Source: Bacteriovoracaceae bacterium (GTDB lineage Bacteria > Bdellovibrionota > Bacteriovoracia > Bacteriovoracales > Bacteriovoracaceae). From it: a DNA stretch of 37,454 nt. The notes under the pieces are model-generated. The model was not told the DNA's origin. It saw only the letters and a list, made by a program, of their open reading frames with translations, and did not search any database. The position numbers were made by a program, and so were the translations under genes. Within the stretch, counting starts at the first letter, position 1. Every line of letters begins with the position of its first letter. This document shows positions 23,075 through 32,370 of the stretch, piece after piece. Location: positions 1 through 37,454 of the forward strand of contig JARXAH010000055.1 of the NCBI GenBank assembly GCA_029865945.1, read 5' to 3'.

Positions 23075-25571
23075 TAATGAATCAAGTATGGCAATGCAAA
23101 TTCCTTATTGGGAATTCTTTGATGATCCTATTGGACACGTAGTCATTAATGACGGTTCTATTGTGGCCGGAATTAAAGTTGGCCTCATTGATATTGAATG
23201 CTTTGATGAAAGAAAAATAAATCAACTAACTTCGGGACTTAGGTCCTTACTCGATTCAATCTCGGAGGGAGTTACCGTTCAGTTTTTAATGAGTATTAAG
23301 TCTGATTATGCAGATTTTCTTAACAATAGTTTGCATCAAGGGCAAGAGGACATTCATCCTCTTATCCAAAAAATTGCAATGGGTAGGAAGATAAATTTTA
23401 CTGAAGAAGTTGATAACGGTGAACTTTATAGGCCTGAGCTTTATGTTTTTTTTAAAACGAGTCCCATTGATAAGAAGACGATGAACTTTTTTAAAAAGAA
23501 GGATGAGTTTTCTAAAGAATCATTTCAATCTTATGAAGAAGTTTTGGAGTTGTTAATTCAAAATCTAGAAAATTTAAAATCAAATTTTGATTCCCTTGGA
23601 ATTCATTCTGAAGTTTTGAGTCAAAAGGAAATTACAGCAAAGATTTATCATTTTCTAAATCCAAAAAGATCACTTAGTGAACCACTGCCAGAAATAAAAA
23701 CTTTAAATGAAAATTTCTTTGATCAAGATGAAGTATCACAAGAAGCTTGGCTTGCAGACACTTCGCCAAGAGAACAACTTTGTTTCGGTGATCTCGTTTT
23801 AGGATTGGAACATTACAGTCTTGATTCCAACTACCATAAAGTAATTACGCTAAAGACTTTGCCTGAGATGACATTTGCGGGACAAATTTCCAATTTCTTA
23901 AGAATGCCATTTCATTATGATTTATTTTTAACTTTTGAAGTCCCCATGCAGTCAGCAGAGTTTAGTAAGCTTCAGCAAAAAAGAAAAATGGCCCACTCAC
24001 TAACTATCACTCAAGGCAATCAGGCATCTGATTTAGAAAGTGAATCCAAACTCAGTTCTACCGAGGAACTTATTAGGGAATTGCTCAATACTGGTCAAAG
24101 AATTTATGCCGTTCAAATGTCCATCATCTTAAGAGCAAGTGCAAATGCTGGAGGAGAAAAAATTCTTAACCGTCAGGTAAGAGATGTCCTTTCACGCTTT
24201 AGATCCCTGCAAGGAGCTGAGGGATTAGAGGAAACTGTTGGAGCCTGGAAAATTGCGAGGGGAAATCTACCAGCTGCACCACTAGAGCTAGTAAGGGCAA
24301 AGAAGATGAAAACCCATAATCTAGCGGATTTCCTACCTATCTATGGGCCACGTGTTGGAGATGATGACCCTGTTGTTATCTTTAAAAATAGGCTTAATGG
24401 ACTTGTTGGATTTAATTCCTTTGATCCTGCTCTTCCCAATTATAATTCTCTTGTCACTGGTTCGTCAGGAGCAGGGAAAAGCTTTTTAAATAACTGCATT
24501 TTGCTTCAAGAATTAAACCGAGGCCTAAAAGTTTTTATTATTGATATCGGTGGGTCATATAAAAAAATCACTGAAGCCTTAGAAGGTCAATATATTGAAA
24601 TGAATTTAAGCGATGAATATAAAATTAATCCATTTCATATTCATAATATTTCAGAAGGTCCAAGCAATCAAAAATTAAAATCTCTCCTAGCAATTATTGA
24701 AAGTATGGTGGGAGAAAATGAAAAAACAAAACTTTTAAAACTTGATCGCGCCATTTTGGAAAAATCTATCATTGAACTTTATAAATTTCATGCAAAGAAG
24801 GGAGAGATTCCAACACTGACTGATCTAGCATTGTTGTTAAGCTCATCTGATGAAGAGTCTATGAGGACAATCTCTAAAATGCTCTACCTTTGGACTGGTG
24901 ATCGTCCCTATGGAAAGTTACTTGATGGGCAGGGATCACTAAATTCAGAGGCAAGAATATGCACTTTTGATCTCAAGGGTCTTTCTTCTTACCCAGATTT
25001 ACAAAGTGTCATGATTCTCCTTTTGACTGATTTTATTTTAACTCAAATTGAAATGGATAAAAGTCAGCGTAAAAGAATCATTCTTGATGAAGCGTGGGAA
25101 CTTTTAAAATCTGATGCGGCAGCAAATTTCATGGAGTACTGCGCACGTACTTTAAGAAAAACGGGATCAGGTATTACGTTTATTACTCAAGGAATTGAAG
25201 AGATTGCGGCCAGTCCCATTGGTTCGGCCATTCTAAATAATACAGCGACAAAATTTATTATGCTTCAGCGGGGTGATTCTGAAATATTAAAAAATACCCT
25301 AAAGCTTAATTCTCAGGAATTAAATCTCATTCATTCACTTGAACAAAGAAAAGGAAAATATTCTGAAGGCTTCATGATTGAAGGAGATCATAGGCAGGTC
25401 GTAAGAATATTTCCCAACCCCATTGAATACTGGCTAGCAACTAGTGATGCCACTGATAACAATTATCTTAATCAACTTCAATTAAGTGGAATGTCACTCG
25501 TTGAGGCCATTGAATTAGCGGCCCATGATTATCCCCAAGGTTTCTCTCAAAAAAAGGGAGATAAATCATGA
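23055..25571 (+). CDS. virB4: VirB4/TrbE-type conjugation ATPase
   Basis: An 838-residue ATPase of the VirB4/CagE/TraC family that energises pilus assembly and substrate transfer at the inner membrane. The Walker A is GSSGAGKS at about 469-476, Walker B is IILDEAWELL, and the late ITQGIEEIAAS and KFIMLQRGD segments are typical of the family. The N-terminal half (IPYWEFFDDPIGHVVINDGSIVAGIKV onward) matches the CagE-type region. I chose the ATG at 23055; the earlier in-frame ATG lies deep in the VirB3 gene. No other secretion ATPase of the VirB11 kind is present in the window, so VirB4 and the coupling protein would be the only motors. It overlaps the next gene by four bases. Confidence 0.93.
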   Translation: MVNTKINNESSMAMQIPYWEFFDDPIGHVVINDGSIVAGIKVGLIDIECFDERKINQLTSGLRSLLDSISEGVTVQFLMSIKSDYADFLNNSLHQGQEDIHPLIQKIAMGRKINFTEEVDNGELYRPELYVFFKTSPIDKKTMNFFKKKDEFSKESFQSYEEVLELLIQNLENLKSNFDSLGIHSEVLSQKEITAKIYHFLNPKRSLSEPLPEIKTLNENFFDQDEVSQEAWLADTSPREQLCFGDLVLGLEHYSLDSNYHKVITLKTLPEMTFAGQISNFLRMPFHYDLFLTFEVPMQSAEFSKLQQKRKMAHSLTITQGNQASDLESESKLSSTEELIRELLNTGQRIYAVQMSIILRASANAGGEKILNRQVRDVLSRFRSLQGAEGLEETVGAWKIARGNLPAAPLELVRAKKMKTHNLADFLPIYGPRVGDDDPVVIFKNRLNGLVGFNSFDPALPNYNSLVTGSSGAGKSFLNNCILLQELNRGLKVFIIDIGGSYKKITEALEGQYIEMNLSDEYKINPFHIHNISEGPSNQKLKSLLAIIESMVGENEKTKLLKLDRAILEKSIIELYKFHAKKGEIPTLTDLALLLSSSDEESMRTISKMLYLWTGDRPYGKLLDGQGSLNSEARICTFDLKGLSSYPDLQSVMILLLTDFILTQIEMDKSQRKRIILDEAWELLKSDAAANFMEYCARTLRKTGSGITFITQGIEEIAASPIGSAILNNTATKFIMLQRGDSEILKNTLKLNSQELNLIHSLEQRKGKYSEGFMIEGDHRQVVRIFPNPIEYWLATSDATDNNYLNQLQLSGMSLVEAIELAAHDYPQGFSQKKGDKS

Positions 25572-26263
25572 GGAAAAAATTCTTAACTTTAATTTTGGGC
25601 TCATTACTTTTAACTGCAACTCCAGTTCGTGCAGATATCTGGGGTGGTGACGTCATAGTATTAACTAAAATTTTAATTCAGAGCATTCAGCAACTTTATC
25701 AACTGAAATTAATTTTTCAAAATGGTTCGGATACCTTGGGATTACTTAGAGATATTAATAAAGGCATTCGTGATGGCCTAAATATCATTCAAATTATTAA
25801 TCCTAAATTTAATCCTGGAATCTTTGGAAAATTAGAAAATGTAGAATCTGTTCTTAATGCCATTGAAGAACTCTACGGAATTATTCCCATGACTGGTGAA
25901 TATCGCCTTCAAGCTGCACAGGATAGATCTGTTTCTGAGAGCATTGCCATGAACGGAAAGATCTTCCGCTTTGCTGATGATGTTGATGAGGAAAGTAGAA
26001 GAATTATAAATCATGCACGTCTTGTAAATCCCCAGGGAGCAGCAAAACTCACAGCGCAATCAGTAGCGGTCTTAATTGGGGTTACAACCCAAATGCTTAG
26101 AACAAATTCCATGATGCTCAAAATGATGGCCGAAAGTATGGCGCTAGAAAATCGAAAAGAAAAACTGCAATCAGCGCAATTTAAAACTCAGTACGAAGGC
26201 CTAACCAATGCACTCGGACGTCTACCGAAAGAAACTAACCTTGTACCTCTTGAAGGCCAATAA
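25568..26263 (+). CDS. VirB5/TrbJ-like periplasmic secretion protein
   Basis: A 231-residue protein with signal peptide MRKKFLTLILGSLLLTATPVRA and a mature start DIWGGDVIVLTKILIQSIQQLYQLKLIFQNG. The long helical N-terminus with repeated leucine and glutamine and the helical C-terminus (QMLRTNSMMLKMMAESMALENRKEKLQ) are like VirB5/TrbJ, minor pilus-tip proteins. The ATG overlaps the VirB4 stop (ATGA). Placement between VirB4 and a VirB6-like gene is the standard order. The sequence match is pattern-based. Confidence 0.7.
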   Translation: MRKKFLTLILGSLLLTATPVRADIWGGDVIVLTKILIQSIQQLYQLKLIFQNGSDTLGLLRDINKGIRDGLNIIQIINPKFNPGIFGKLENVESVLNAIEELYGIIPMTGEYRLQAAQDRSVSESIAMNGKIFRFADDVDEESRRIINHARLVNPQGAAKLTAQSVAVLIGVTTQMLRTNSMMLKMMAESMALENRKEKLQSAQFKTQYEGLTNALGRLPKETNLVPLEGQ

Positions 26264-26280
26264 ATTCCAAGGAGGCAAAC

Positions 26281-27162
26281 GTGCCACAATTTGAACTGTT
26301 AGGAACTCTGAGCAAGGATTTGCATCAAGAGTTTGTACGAATTTATTATTTGATGCTGCCTGTATTTTTCGCACTATCAATTGCCATGACATGGTTTAAA
26401 CACCCACAAGGAAGTCCAGAATTTATTGATGTTCTAAAGAGAGCCATTATCTCTACAGTGCTACTAGTTGCTTTTCCTGAAATTAGTAAGGCCATAATTT
26501 TTGTGGCTGACGGGATTACATTACGAATCGATAATATTAATAGCTTAGATAATATCATCCGAATGGCCGAGGCAAAATCGCAAAGCTATTCCTTTTCGGC
26601 CAAAAGCATTTTGCTGCAATTTAATGATTTAATCATCGCAACCCTTTCATTTCTAAGTTACCTCGTCTTATACGTTGCAAGGTATCTCACTATTGCCATG
26701 TATCATTTCTTCTGGATTTTTTTCATGATTTCAGCTCCGTTATTATTACTTTTTAATATGTTAGCGAGCACTTCCGAAATCACGAAAAATCTTTTCAAAG
26801 GAATGATCGAGGTCGCTAGTTGGAAAATCGTGTGGGCCATTCTTGGTGCCATGCTGACTGCTCTCTCCTTTGGTGATGCCTATAAGACGGAGGGAAATTA
26901 TCTCACCTTAATGGTTATGAATTTTGTAATTGCAACTGCGATGCTCATGACTCCGATGATCGTAAAATCTATTGTAGGAAGTGGACTACAAGCTATGTCG
27001 ACAACTCTGGGAGCTTCAAGTATTGCGGCCATGGCAGCGGTACCAGCGAAAGCATTGCAAATCCAACAAGCAAGTCGTGGCGCTCTCAATTCTGGTAAGT
27101 CCTACTTGAATAACCGCTTTGAAAACAAGAAACCCATTCAAAATTTTAAAGGGAGCAAATAA
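26281..27162 (+). CDS. VirB6/TrbL-like polytopic membrane protein
   Basis: A 293-residue protein starting at GTG with GGAGG before it. It has about five or six membrane helices, including YYLMLPVFFALSIAMTW, LIIATLSFLSYLVLYVA, a hydrophobic FFWIFFMISAPLLLLFNMLA and ILGAMLTALSF, then a C-terminal region VVGSGLQAM-like rich in small residues. VirB6 forms part of the inner-membrane channel. The position after VirB5-like and before VirB8-like genes supports the call. Its stop overlaps the next start by one base (TAATG). Confidence 0.75.
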   Translation: MPQFELLGTLSKDLHQEFVRIYYLMLPVFFALSIAMTWFKHPQGSPEFIDVLKRAIISTVLLVAFPEISKAIIFVADGITLRIDNINSLDNIIRMAEAKSQSYSFSAKSILLQFNDLIIATLSFLSYLVLYVARYLTIAMYHFFWIFFMISAPLLLLFNMLASTSEITKNLFKGMIEVASWKIVWAILGAMLTALSFGDAYKTEGNYLTLMVMNFVIATAMLMTPMIVKSIVGSGLQAMSTTLGASSIAAMAAVPAKALQIQQASRGALNSGKSYLNNRFENKKPIQNFKGSK

Positions 27163-27746
27163 TGTCACTACTAAACTTAAAAGATCATAAGTTTCCAAAA
27201 ATGATGAGCAGCCTTATGCACTCAAATCAGATTCTAAAAATGTTTTCTTTTTTCACTTTTCTTGTTTGCATAATTTCACTTGGTCTTGTAAGTAGTTTTT
27301 CAAATCAAGATCCCATCATTTTATCCTTTGATCTCGATGGAAAAGAAATAAAATCCGCTAAACTACCTCCTCCTGAAAAACTTATCGCAGAAGGTGTGAA
27401 TCATTATCTTCAATTTCGGTATAACTGGAATCCAAACGATGTAAAAAATCAATTGCAAAAATCTGCAAAATTTATTAGCCCACAAAGTTTCAATGCATTT
27501 ACAGAAGCAATGAACACCGTTGAGAAATTCTCTCTTGAAAAACAAGTGTCGCAAAAAATTTTTGTATCGAGTCTCAAAGTCAATTTAGAAAGTAGTACCG
27601 TCGCCATCACTGGTGACCGAATAACATCCATTCAAGGCATGAAGGCGGCCGGTGATTTAAAGTTGCTACTTAATTTTGAAAGTGGTCCAAGGACTAAAGA
27701 CAATCCATGGGGAATTTATATCACGAAAGAAAGAGAGGAATTGTAA
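27162..27746 (+). CDS. VirB8/TraE-like inner-membrane secretion protein
   Basis: A 194-residue bitopic protein: a cytoplasmic N-terminus of about 35 residues, one membrane helix (MFSFFTFLVCIISLGLVSSF) and a periplasmic domain of about 130 residues with YLQFRYNWNPNDVKNQLQKSAKFISP, the pattern of the VirB8/TraE NTF2-like fold. VirB8 is a nucleation factor for the secretion core complex. Overlaps of one base at each end (TAATG) show tight coupling with the VirB6-like and VirB9-like genes. The assignment rests on topology and context more than on strong sequence signature. Confidence 0.65.
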   Translation: MSLLNLKDHKFPKMMSSLMHSNQILKMFSFFTFLVCIISLGLVSSFSNQDPIILSFDLDGKEIKSAKLPPPEKLIAEGVNHYLQFRYNWNPNDVKNQLQKSAKFISPQSFNAFTEAMNTVEKFSLEKQVSQKIFVSSLKVNLESSTVAITGDRITSIQGMKAAGDLKLLLNFESGPRTKDNPWGIYITKEREEL

Positions 27747-28474
27747 TGAAAAATTTTATTATAATCTTTTTATCAATCTTAAGTATTAAGAATGGAAATA
27801 CTTCTACAAAAGTTCGTCACGTTGTTGTTAGAGGTGACCAAATTATAACAGTTAGAACAGCCGTGGGGATTGCAACGATTATCCAAGTTCCCGATCGTCC
27901 TAATAGTGTTGTGGTTGGTGATCAGGAATCCTTCAAAGTTGAATACCTTGATCAAGCAATTACCATTAAGCCTCTTGCGAATACTGCTAAGACAAATTTA
28001 TACATCTACACCGATTGGAAAAGATTTAATGTTGAATTAGTTTCTGGGAAAAATGTGATCTCTGATTATGTTGTTTATCTTGAAAACCCAAAGGAACTTC
28101 CAGATAAGAATCCTGCGAAGAAAGAACAAATTTCTTGGATGTATTACAAAAATGAAATGTCTAACGATGAATTAACTTTTGAAACCAAAAAAGTGGCAAA
28201 AGTAAAAGGCGGCTTAGTACTTATTGAATTTCACTTGAGATCTACGAAGAAAATGAATTTTGATCCAGGTTGGATCTGGGTAACACAATCTAGACGCACT
28301 CGCCCCATTCATAATTTGGTTTTAGGGTCGCTTGTTCTTTCTAAAAAATATCCTTCTCAAGGAATATTACAAATTTTGGCAAGTGATCTAAATGCAAGTG
28401 AACCATTTAATATTGAACTCAGACGTAAGCATCGTTCCTCCATCACCATCAAGAGGATGACTTTATGGAAATAA
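27746..28474 (+). CDS. VirB9/TraK-like core complex protein
   Basis: About 242 residues with an N-terminal signal-like segment (MKNFIIIFLSILSIKNG) and a beta-rich body: KVRHVVVRGDQIITVRTAVGIATIIQVPDRPNSVVVGDQESFKVEYL, then ITIKPLANTAKTNLYIYTDWKRFNVEL, typical of the VirB9/TraK N-terminal domain. This protein forms the outer-membrane ring with VirB10 and a lipoprotein. The ATG at 27746 shares a base with the VirB8-like stop. It overlaps the VirB10 gene by ten bases. The C-terminal domain is somewhat short. Confidence 0.75.
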   Translation: MKNFIIIFLSILSIKNGNTSTKVRHVVVRGDQIITVRTAVGIATIIQVPDRPNSVVVGDQESFKVEYLDQAITIKPLANTAKTNLYIYTDWKRFNVELVSGKNVISDYVVYLENPKELPDKNPAKKEQISWMYYKNEMSNDELTFETKKVAKVKGGLVLIEFHLRSTKKMNFDPGWIWVTQSRRTRPIHNLVLGSLVLSKKYPSQGILQILASDLNASEPFNIELRRKHRSSITIKRMTLWK

Positions 28475-29427
28475 AAAATTTATTCTACTTGCCACTAAGA
28501 CCTTTCAGTAAAAAACGAGAACTCAATTGGTTGAGAATTAAAATTGTATGCATTTCTGCCCCCTGTATTGTCGTTGCAATAATTCTTTTTATGCCAACAA
28601 AGAAAGCTGTGAATACCAGCTTTCATGAGAAGAGTAATTCGGTTGATAATAGGATTGTTGATGAAACAAATGACCCGACTCAGGAAACTGCAAAGCAACT
28701 CCAGAACGCTCAGTCTAATTCGGCCATCGTGCATACTTCACTAGATTTTCTCTACCAAGATCCAATGGCGAAAAGAGGTGGCAACGTGGGTGGGACTGCA
28801 AATGCAAATAATCGAAATAGTTCCATGATTATTCCAAGGACTGGCAATAACTCCAAGACTCAACTTTCTCCTGGCACAAAATTTTTAGTTCGTTTAACTG
28901 AAAAAATAATTGTGGCAAATCAGGGCATGCCGGTCATTGGATTCATTCCTAAAGACGTTGCTCCTGATGGTGACCTAGCAATTCCTCAAGGATCAAAACT
29001 CATTGGTGATATTACTTTCGATGATAGTAGTGAAAGGGCGCAAGTAAATTGGAGATCAATTATCTTTCCTGATGGAAGAGAACGGCCACTCTCAGGTCTT
29101 GGTGTTGGAAGAGATGGGCAATTAGGTGTGGAAGGAAACGTGAAATCAACCAGTGTGAAAAATGCAGTGGGGAAAACACTAACTCGCTTTATTGGGGCCT
29201 ACGCTGAGGGATCGATGAACCGAGGGCAGTTTGGTGCAAACCCAGGTGGAAGTGATAACGGTATGAAAAATGCCATAGCAGAAACCGCAAGAGATCAGGC
29301 CAATTCCTACGCTGAATATATGTCTGCTGAGAAAAAATGGATTGAGCTAGAAATGGGAGCAGAATTTTACACCATTCTAAATCAGCCATTTTTATTTCGT
29401 GATCCAGGATCAACTTATGGAAAATAA
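28465..29427 (+). CDS. virB10: VirB10/TrbI-like core complex protein
   Basis: A 320-residue protein: cytoplasmic start, one membrane helix (IVCISAPCIVVAIILFMP at about 29-46), a low-complexity Asn-rich linker (NVGGTANANNRNSS), and the TrbI domain with LSPGTKFLVRLTEKIIVANQGMPVIGFI and AIPQGSKLIGDITFDDSSERAQVNWRSIIFPDG. These are conserved VirB10 strands spanning the periplasm to the outer membrane. It is shorter than many VirB10 proteins, mainly in the linker. The end overlaps the coupling protein gene by 11 bases. Confidence 0.88.
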   Translation: MEIKNLFYLPLRPFSKKRELNWLRIKIVCISAPCIVVAIILFMPTKKAVNTSFHEKSNSVDNRIVDETNDPTQETAKQLQNAQSNSAIVHTSLDFLYQDPMAKRGGNVGGTANANNRNSSMIIPRTGNNSKTQLSPGTKFLVRLTEKIIVANQGMPVIGFIPKDVAPDGDLAIPQGSKLIGDITFDDSSERAQVNWRSIIFPDGRERPLSGLGVGRDGQLGVEGNVKSTSVKNAVGKTLTRFIGAYAEGSMNRGQFGANPGGSDNGMKNAIAETARDQANSYAEYMSAEKKWIELEMGAEFYTILNQPFLFRDPGSTYGK

Positions 29428-31054
29428 GCAACCTCTTGGACAAATTGAATTATTAATCCTCATGTTTTTTGGATTTTTTTTAATTGATAAAATTATTCAG
29501 AAGATAATTATTTGGCTAAGGAATCCTTATCACTATTGGATGTTAATGGGTGGTATTGCATTGGTAGTAATTCTCCTTCTTATTTTTCTTTGGCCCAAAA
29601 TAATTGCCATTAGGAGCAAAAATATCGTTGAGAGGAAAATATTAGAAAAAACAGATGACTCAGTTTTTTGTGGTGTGACCAGTGACAAAAAAGATGTTTG
29701 GATTAAACCCAATCAGAGATCTATGCACACCCAAATTGTGGGAACGACTAATGCCGGAAAAACTGAATCTGTTATCCTTCCCTGGGCCATCCAAGATATT
29801 CATGCAGGAAAAGGGCTACTGCTTATTGATGGGAAGGCCGACAACACCCTACTTGATAAATTGTGGAGTTATACTGTTTTAGCAAAAAGAGAAAGTGATT
29901 TTAGGCTCGTTAGCTTTTCCCATATTGAAAAGTCACATTCCTTTAATCCACTGGTTGGTGGCAGTGCTGAAGAAATTACGGAAAGAATTTTTAATTCTTT
30001 TGAATTTGAAAACCCCTATTACAGGAGTTTGCAATATGAAGTAATGGGACAAGTTATGCGAATTTTTGAATTATCAAAAATTACGCCTACCTTTCAAAAA
30101 CTTCATACAGCAATATCAAGACCTCTCGAATTAGAAAAAATGGTGAGTACTACTGAGGATTTAGAATTAAAAACCTGGGTGGAAGTTTACAAAAATTTAT
30201 CTAATAGTGAGCGTGATACAAGAACCAGTGGCCTACTTGCTGCCATCTCTCATTTCTCCTATGGTAAAACGGCTACGATATTCAATGCAGATGAACACTC
30301 ATTTACAATTGATGAAGCACTTAATAAAAACCTGATCGTATACTTTCAGTTACCGGTTTTACTATCCCCATTTCTCGGAAAAGCGACGGGAAAATTAGTA
30401 TTGCAATCTTTGCAAGCTGCTGTCGCCAATAGACACAGGTCATTTTGCGATGAAAAAAAGTTCTTTAGTGTTTTCTTAGATGATTTTTCTGAATACCTGT
30501 ATCAAGGTTTTACATCCATTCTCAATAAATCAAGGAGTGCCAATGTGGGAATTGTTTTTGCTCATCAAGCTCTTGGTGACATCACCGCGCTAGGAGATTC
30601 GGTTGCTAATACCATCATGACTAATTCTAATTTAAAAATTTTCATGCGAGGTAATGATCCCTCATCAGCAGAATACTTCTCTAAATTGATTGGAACAAAG
30701 GCAGCAACTAAATATACCGAGCGAGGGAAACGCAGCATGCTGAGTAATCAAAGAACTGGTGATGTATCAGTTAGAGAGGTGGAGGAATTTGTTGTTCACC
30801 CCAATGATTTCAAAAGTGGTCTTGGAGTTGGTGAAGCAATGATGGTGGTACCTCATCCTCAGGGAACTAAGACGATAAAAATAAAGTTTAACATGCTCGA
30901 TGATCTTCCCAGAGTAGCTTTGCCAAATATTGAGAAAAAACAAATCGCAAATTTAAGCAACTCAGAGGGGCAAGAAAATCTTGAAACAATCAATGCGGGA
31001 AGCTTTGGTTCTCTAGCATTTAAGTCTCAAAAGGAGTCACATGAAAAAATTTAA
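29417..31054 (+). CDS. virD4: VirD4/TraG-type coupling protein
   Basis: A 545-residue coupling ATPase. Two N-terminal membrane helices (LLILMFFGFFLIDKIIQKIIIWL and MGGIALVVILLLIFLWPKIIAI) precede the ATPase. Walker A is GTTNAGKT at about 109-116 and Walker B is FFSVFLDDFSEY; the VGIVFAHQALGDI and LKIFMRGND segments are typical of TraG/TraD. It links the substrate-relaxase complex to the secretion channel. The ATG at 29417 lies 11 bases within the VirB10 gene, with GGA ahead. The stop lies inside the next gene, a lipoprotein. Confidence 0.9.
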   Translation: MENKQPLGQIELLILMFFGFFLIDKIIQKIIIWLRNPYHYWMLMGGIALVVILLLIFLWPKIIAIRSKNIVERKILEKTDDSVFCGVTSDKKDVWIKPNQRSMHTQIVGTTNAGKTESVILPWAIQDIHAGKGLLLIDGKADNTLLDKLWSYTVLAKRESDFRLVSFSHIEKSHSFNPLVGGSAEEITERIFNSFEFENPYYRSLQYEVMGQVMRIFELSKITPTFQKLHTAISRPLELEKMVSTTEDLELKTWVEVYKNLSNSERDTRTSGLLAAISHFSYGKTATIFNADEHSFTIDEALNKNLIVYFQLPVLLSPFLGKATGKLVLQSLQAAVANRHRSFCDEKKFFSVFLDDFSEYLYQGFTSILNKSRSANVGIVFAHQALGDITALGDSVANTIMTNSNLKIFMRGNDPSSAEYFSKLIGTKAATKYTERGKRSMLSNQRTGDVSVREVEEFVVHPNDFKSGLGVGEAMMVVPHPQGTKTIKIKFNMLDDLPRVALPNIEKKQIANLSNSEGQENLETINAGSFGSLAFKSQKESHEKI

Positions 31055-31496
31055 TGGCAATTATAAACAGATGACGAATTTATTATTAATCACTCTTGTG
31101 TTTATTGTTTCAGGGTGCGCAACAGAATCTAGGAGTGTGGGATTAGGAGGATTAATTGGTGCGGGATCTGGTGCTGCTATTGGCGGCATTATTGATCCAG
31201 GTAAAAAAGGAGAATACCGAACACGCAATGTTGTTATCGGTGCCACCTTTGGAGGGATTGCGGGATCACTTGCCGGATCATCAATGTTTAATTCAAGCGA
31301 AAAGAGAAAACAAGATTCTTATGAGAAAGGAAAACTCAATGCTAAGGAAGCATTTTCAAAACAAGGAAGCATGCCTGAATTAAAAGATCCCAAAGTTGAA
31401 TCCAGATGGGTTGAAGGAAGAGTTCAAGGTAATCGCTATATCGATGGGCATTTTGAATACATCATCACTGAACCTGCAAGATGGGACGTGGAATAA
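31041..31496 (+). CDS. Glycine-zipper lipoprotein of the transfer operon
   Basis: A 151-residue lipoprotein: signal sequence ending VFIVSGC with a good lipobox Cys, then two Gly-rich helices (GLGGLIGAGSGAAIGGIIDPG and VVIGATFGGIAGSLAGSSMF) in glycine-zipper style, and a charged C-terminal part with VEGRVQGNRYIDGHFEYII. The position after VirB10 and the coupling protein suggests the role of a VirB7/TraV-type outer-membrane lipoprotein, although VirB7 is normally shorter. An overlap of 14 bases with the coupling protein and of one base with the next gene shows it belongs to the operon. Confidence 0.7.
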   Translation: MKKFNGNYKQMTNLLLITLVFIVSGCATESRSVGLGGLIGAGSGAAIGGIIDPGKKGEYRTRNVVIGATFGGIAGSLAGSSMFNSSEKRKQDSYEKGKLNAKEAFSKQGSMPELKDPKVESRWVEGRVQGNRYIDGHFEYIITEPARWDVE

Positions 31497-32272
31497 TGAT
31501 CGCCAAATATCAAACAGGATACAGCATTCCTAAGAATGTTTTGCAAGCCTTAAGGTATGTTGGAAAAATTGGCGTGCTCAGTACCCAGGATTGGCATCAA
31601 TTTTTTGGCAATGATAAAAAAATAAGGTGGCAGCAAAAACAGCTTAAATATTTAATCGACCATGATTATCTTCGCAAACATTCGGCCACTAGCTTTAGGG
31701 GTAAGTGGATACTTGGTGAAAATGGAAAAAAACTTCTAGAAGAATTAAATTGCATGGCCGTCCATCCAACCTGGGCCCATCAAGTGGATCATGATGAGTA
31801 TGTTGGAAGATCGATGCTGATGCTAGAAAATGCAAAACTTATTACATCTTGGATGAGTGCTAGTGAGCTAGCAAAAAGCAATCAAGACAAATATCAATTA
31901 ACTAGGAAGGATGGAGATCAAAAATTTCCAGACGCTTTATTTGATGTGTTCTTGCATAATCAGAAAAAAACTGTGGCGATCGAATATGAAAGAAATGGAA
32001 AGTCACAAACTCGTTATCGGTCAATTCTTTGGAACTATGCAGGACTTGGACAAATATCTTTAATTCTTTTTATTTGTGAAAATAAAACCATTCAAAGACG
32101 AATTGAAGAAACTTTTTTATATTTAAAAATGCCAGAACTCTTAGACCGCTTGGCAACGACTAGTGCAGTTGAATGGAAAAAATCTCCGATGGAAGCTCCA
32201 CTAAAAATGAACAGAGGAATTATTAGACTTAAAGATGTTTGCAATGAAATTGAGCAAAAAATTGCCTCTTAA
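31496..32272 (+). CDS. Replic_Relax-like winged-helix protein
   Basis: About 258 residues with an N-terminal winged-helix region (NVLQALRYVGKIGVLSTQDWHQFFG, then RWQQKQLKYLIDHDYLRKHS), a segment NCMAVHPTWAHQVDHDEYVGRSML and a later nuclease-like strand FPDALFDVFLHNQKKTVAIEYERNGKSQTRYRSIL. This build is that of replication-relaxation (Replic_Relax) proteins found on plasmids and integrative elements. A D-x-E-x-E pattern in the later part resembles a PD-(D/E)XK fold. In the absence of a conventional relaxase it is a candidate for processing the transfer origin. I chose the ATG at 31496, which shares a base with the lipoprotein stop (TAATG). The family call is moderately firm. Confidence 0.6.
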   Translation: MIAKYQTGYSIPKNVLQALRYVGKIGVLSTQDWHQFFGNDKKIRWQQKQLKYLIDHDYLRKHSATSFRGKWILGENGKKLLEELNCMAVHPTWAHQVDHDEYVGRSMLMLENAKLITSWMSASELAKSNQDKYQLTRKDGDQKFPDALFDVFLHNQKKTVAIEYERNGKSQTRYRSILWNYAGLGQISLILFICENKTIQRRIEETFLYLKMPELLDRLATTSAVEWKKSPMEAPLKMNRGIIRLKDVCNEIEQKIAS

Positions 32273-32309
32273 TGTTGTACGTGAACATAGACGTACATAC
32301 GTCCAACAT
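32272..32309. repeat. Inverted repeat just after the Replic_Relax gene
   Basis: ATGTTGTACGT (32272-32282) and ACGTCCAACAT (32299-32309) pair over 11 bases with one mismatch; inside lies GACGTA-CA-TACGTC (32290-32303). The repeated ACGT core suggests a multi-site operator, possibly for the DNA-binding proteins encoded downstream, or part of an origin of transfer. No T-run follows, so it is not an obvious terminator. Confidence 0.5.
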
Positions 32310-32370
32310 CGAAATACAATAATGAAATAAACAAAGAGCAAAAACATTATAAAAAACTAATGCTTCAGGA

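Noticed and set aside
27363-27631. Two overlapping minus-strand frames of about 60 codons
   Set aside because: Both are antisense to the VirB8-like gene, which is translationally coupled to its neighbours; they have no ribosome sites.
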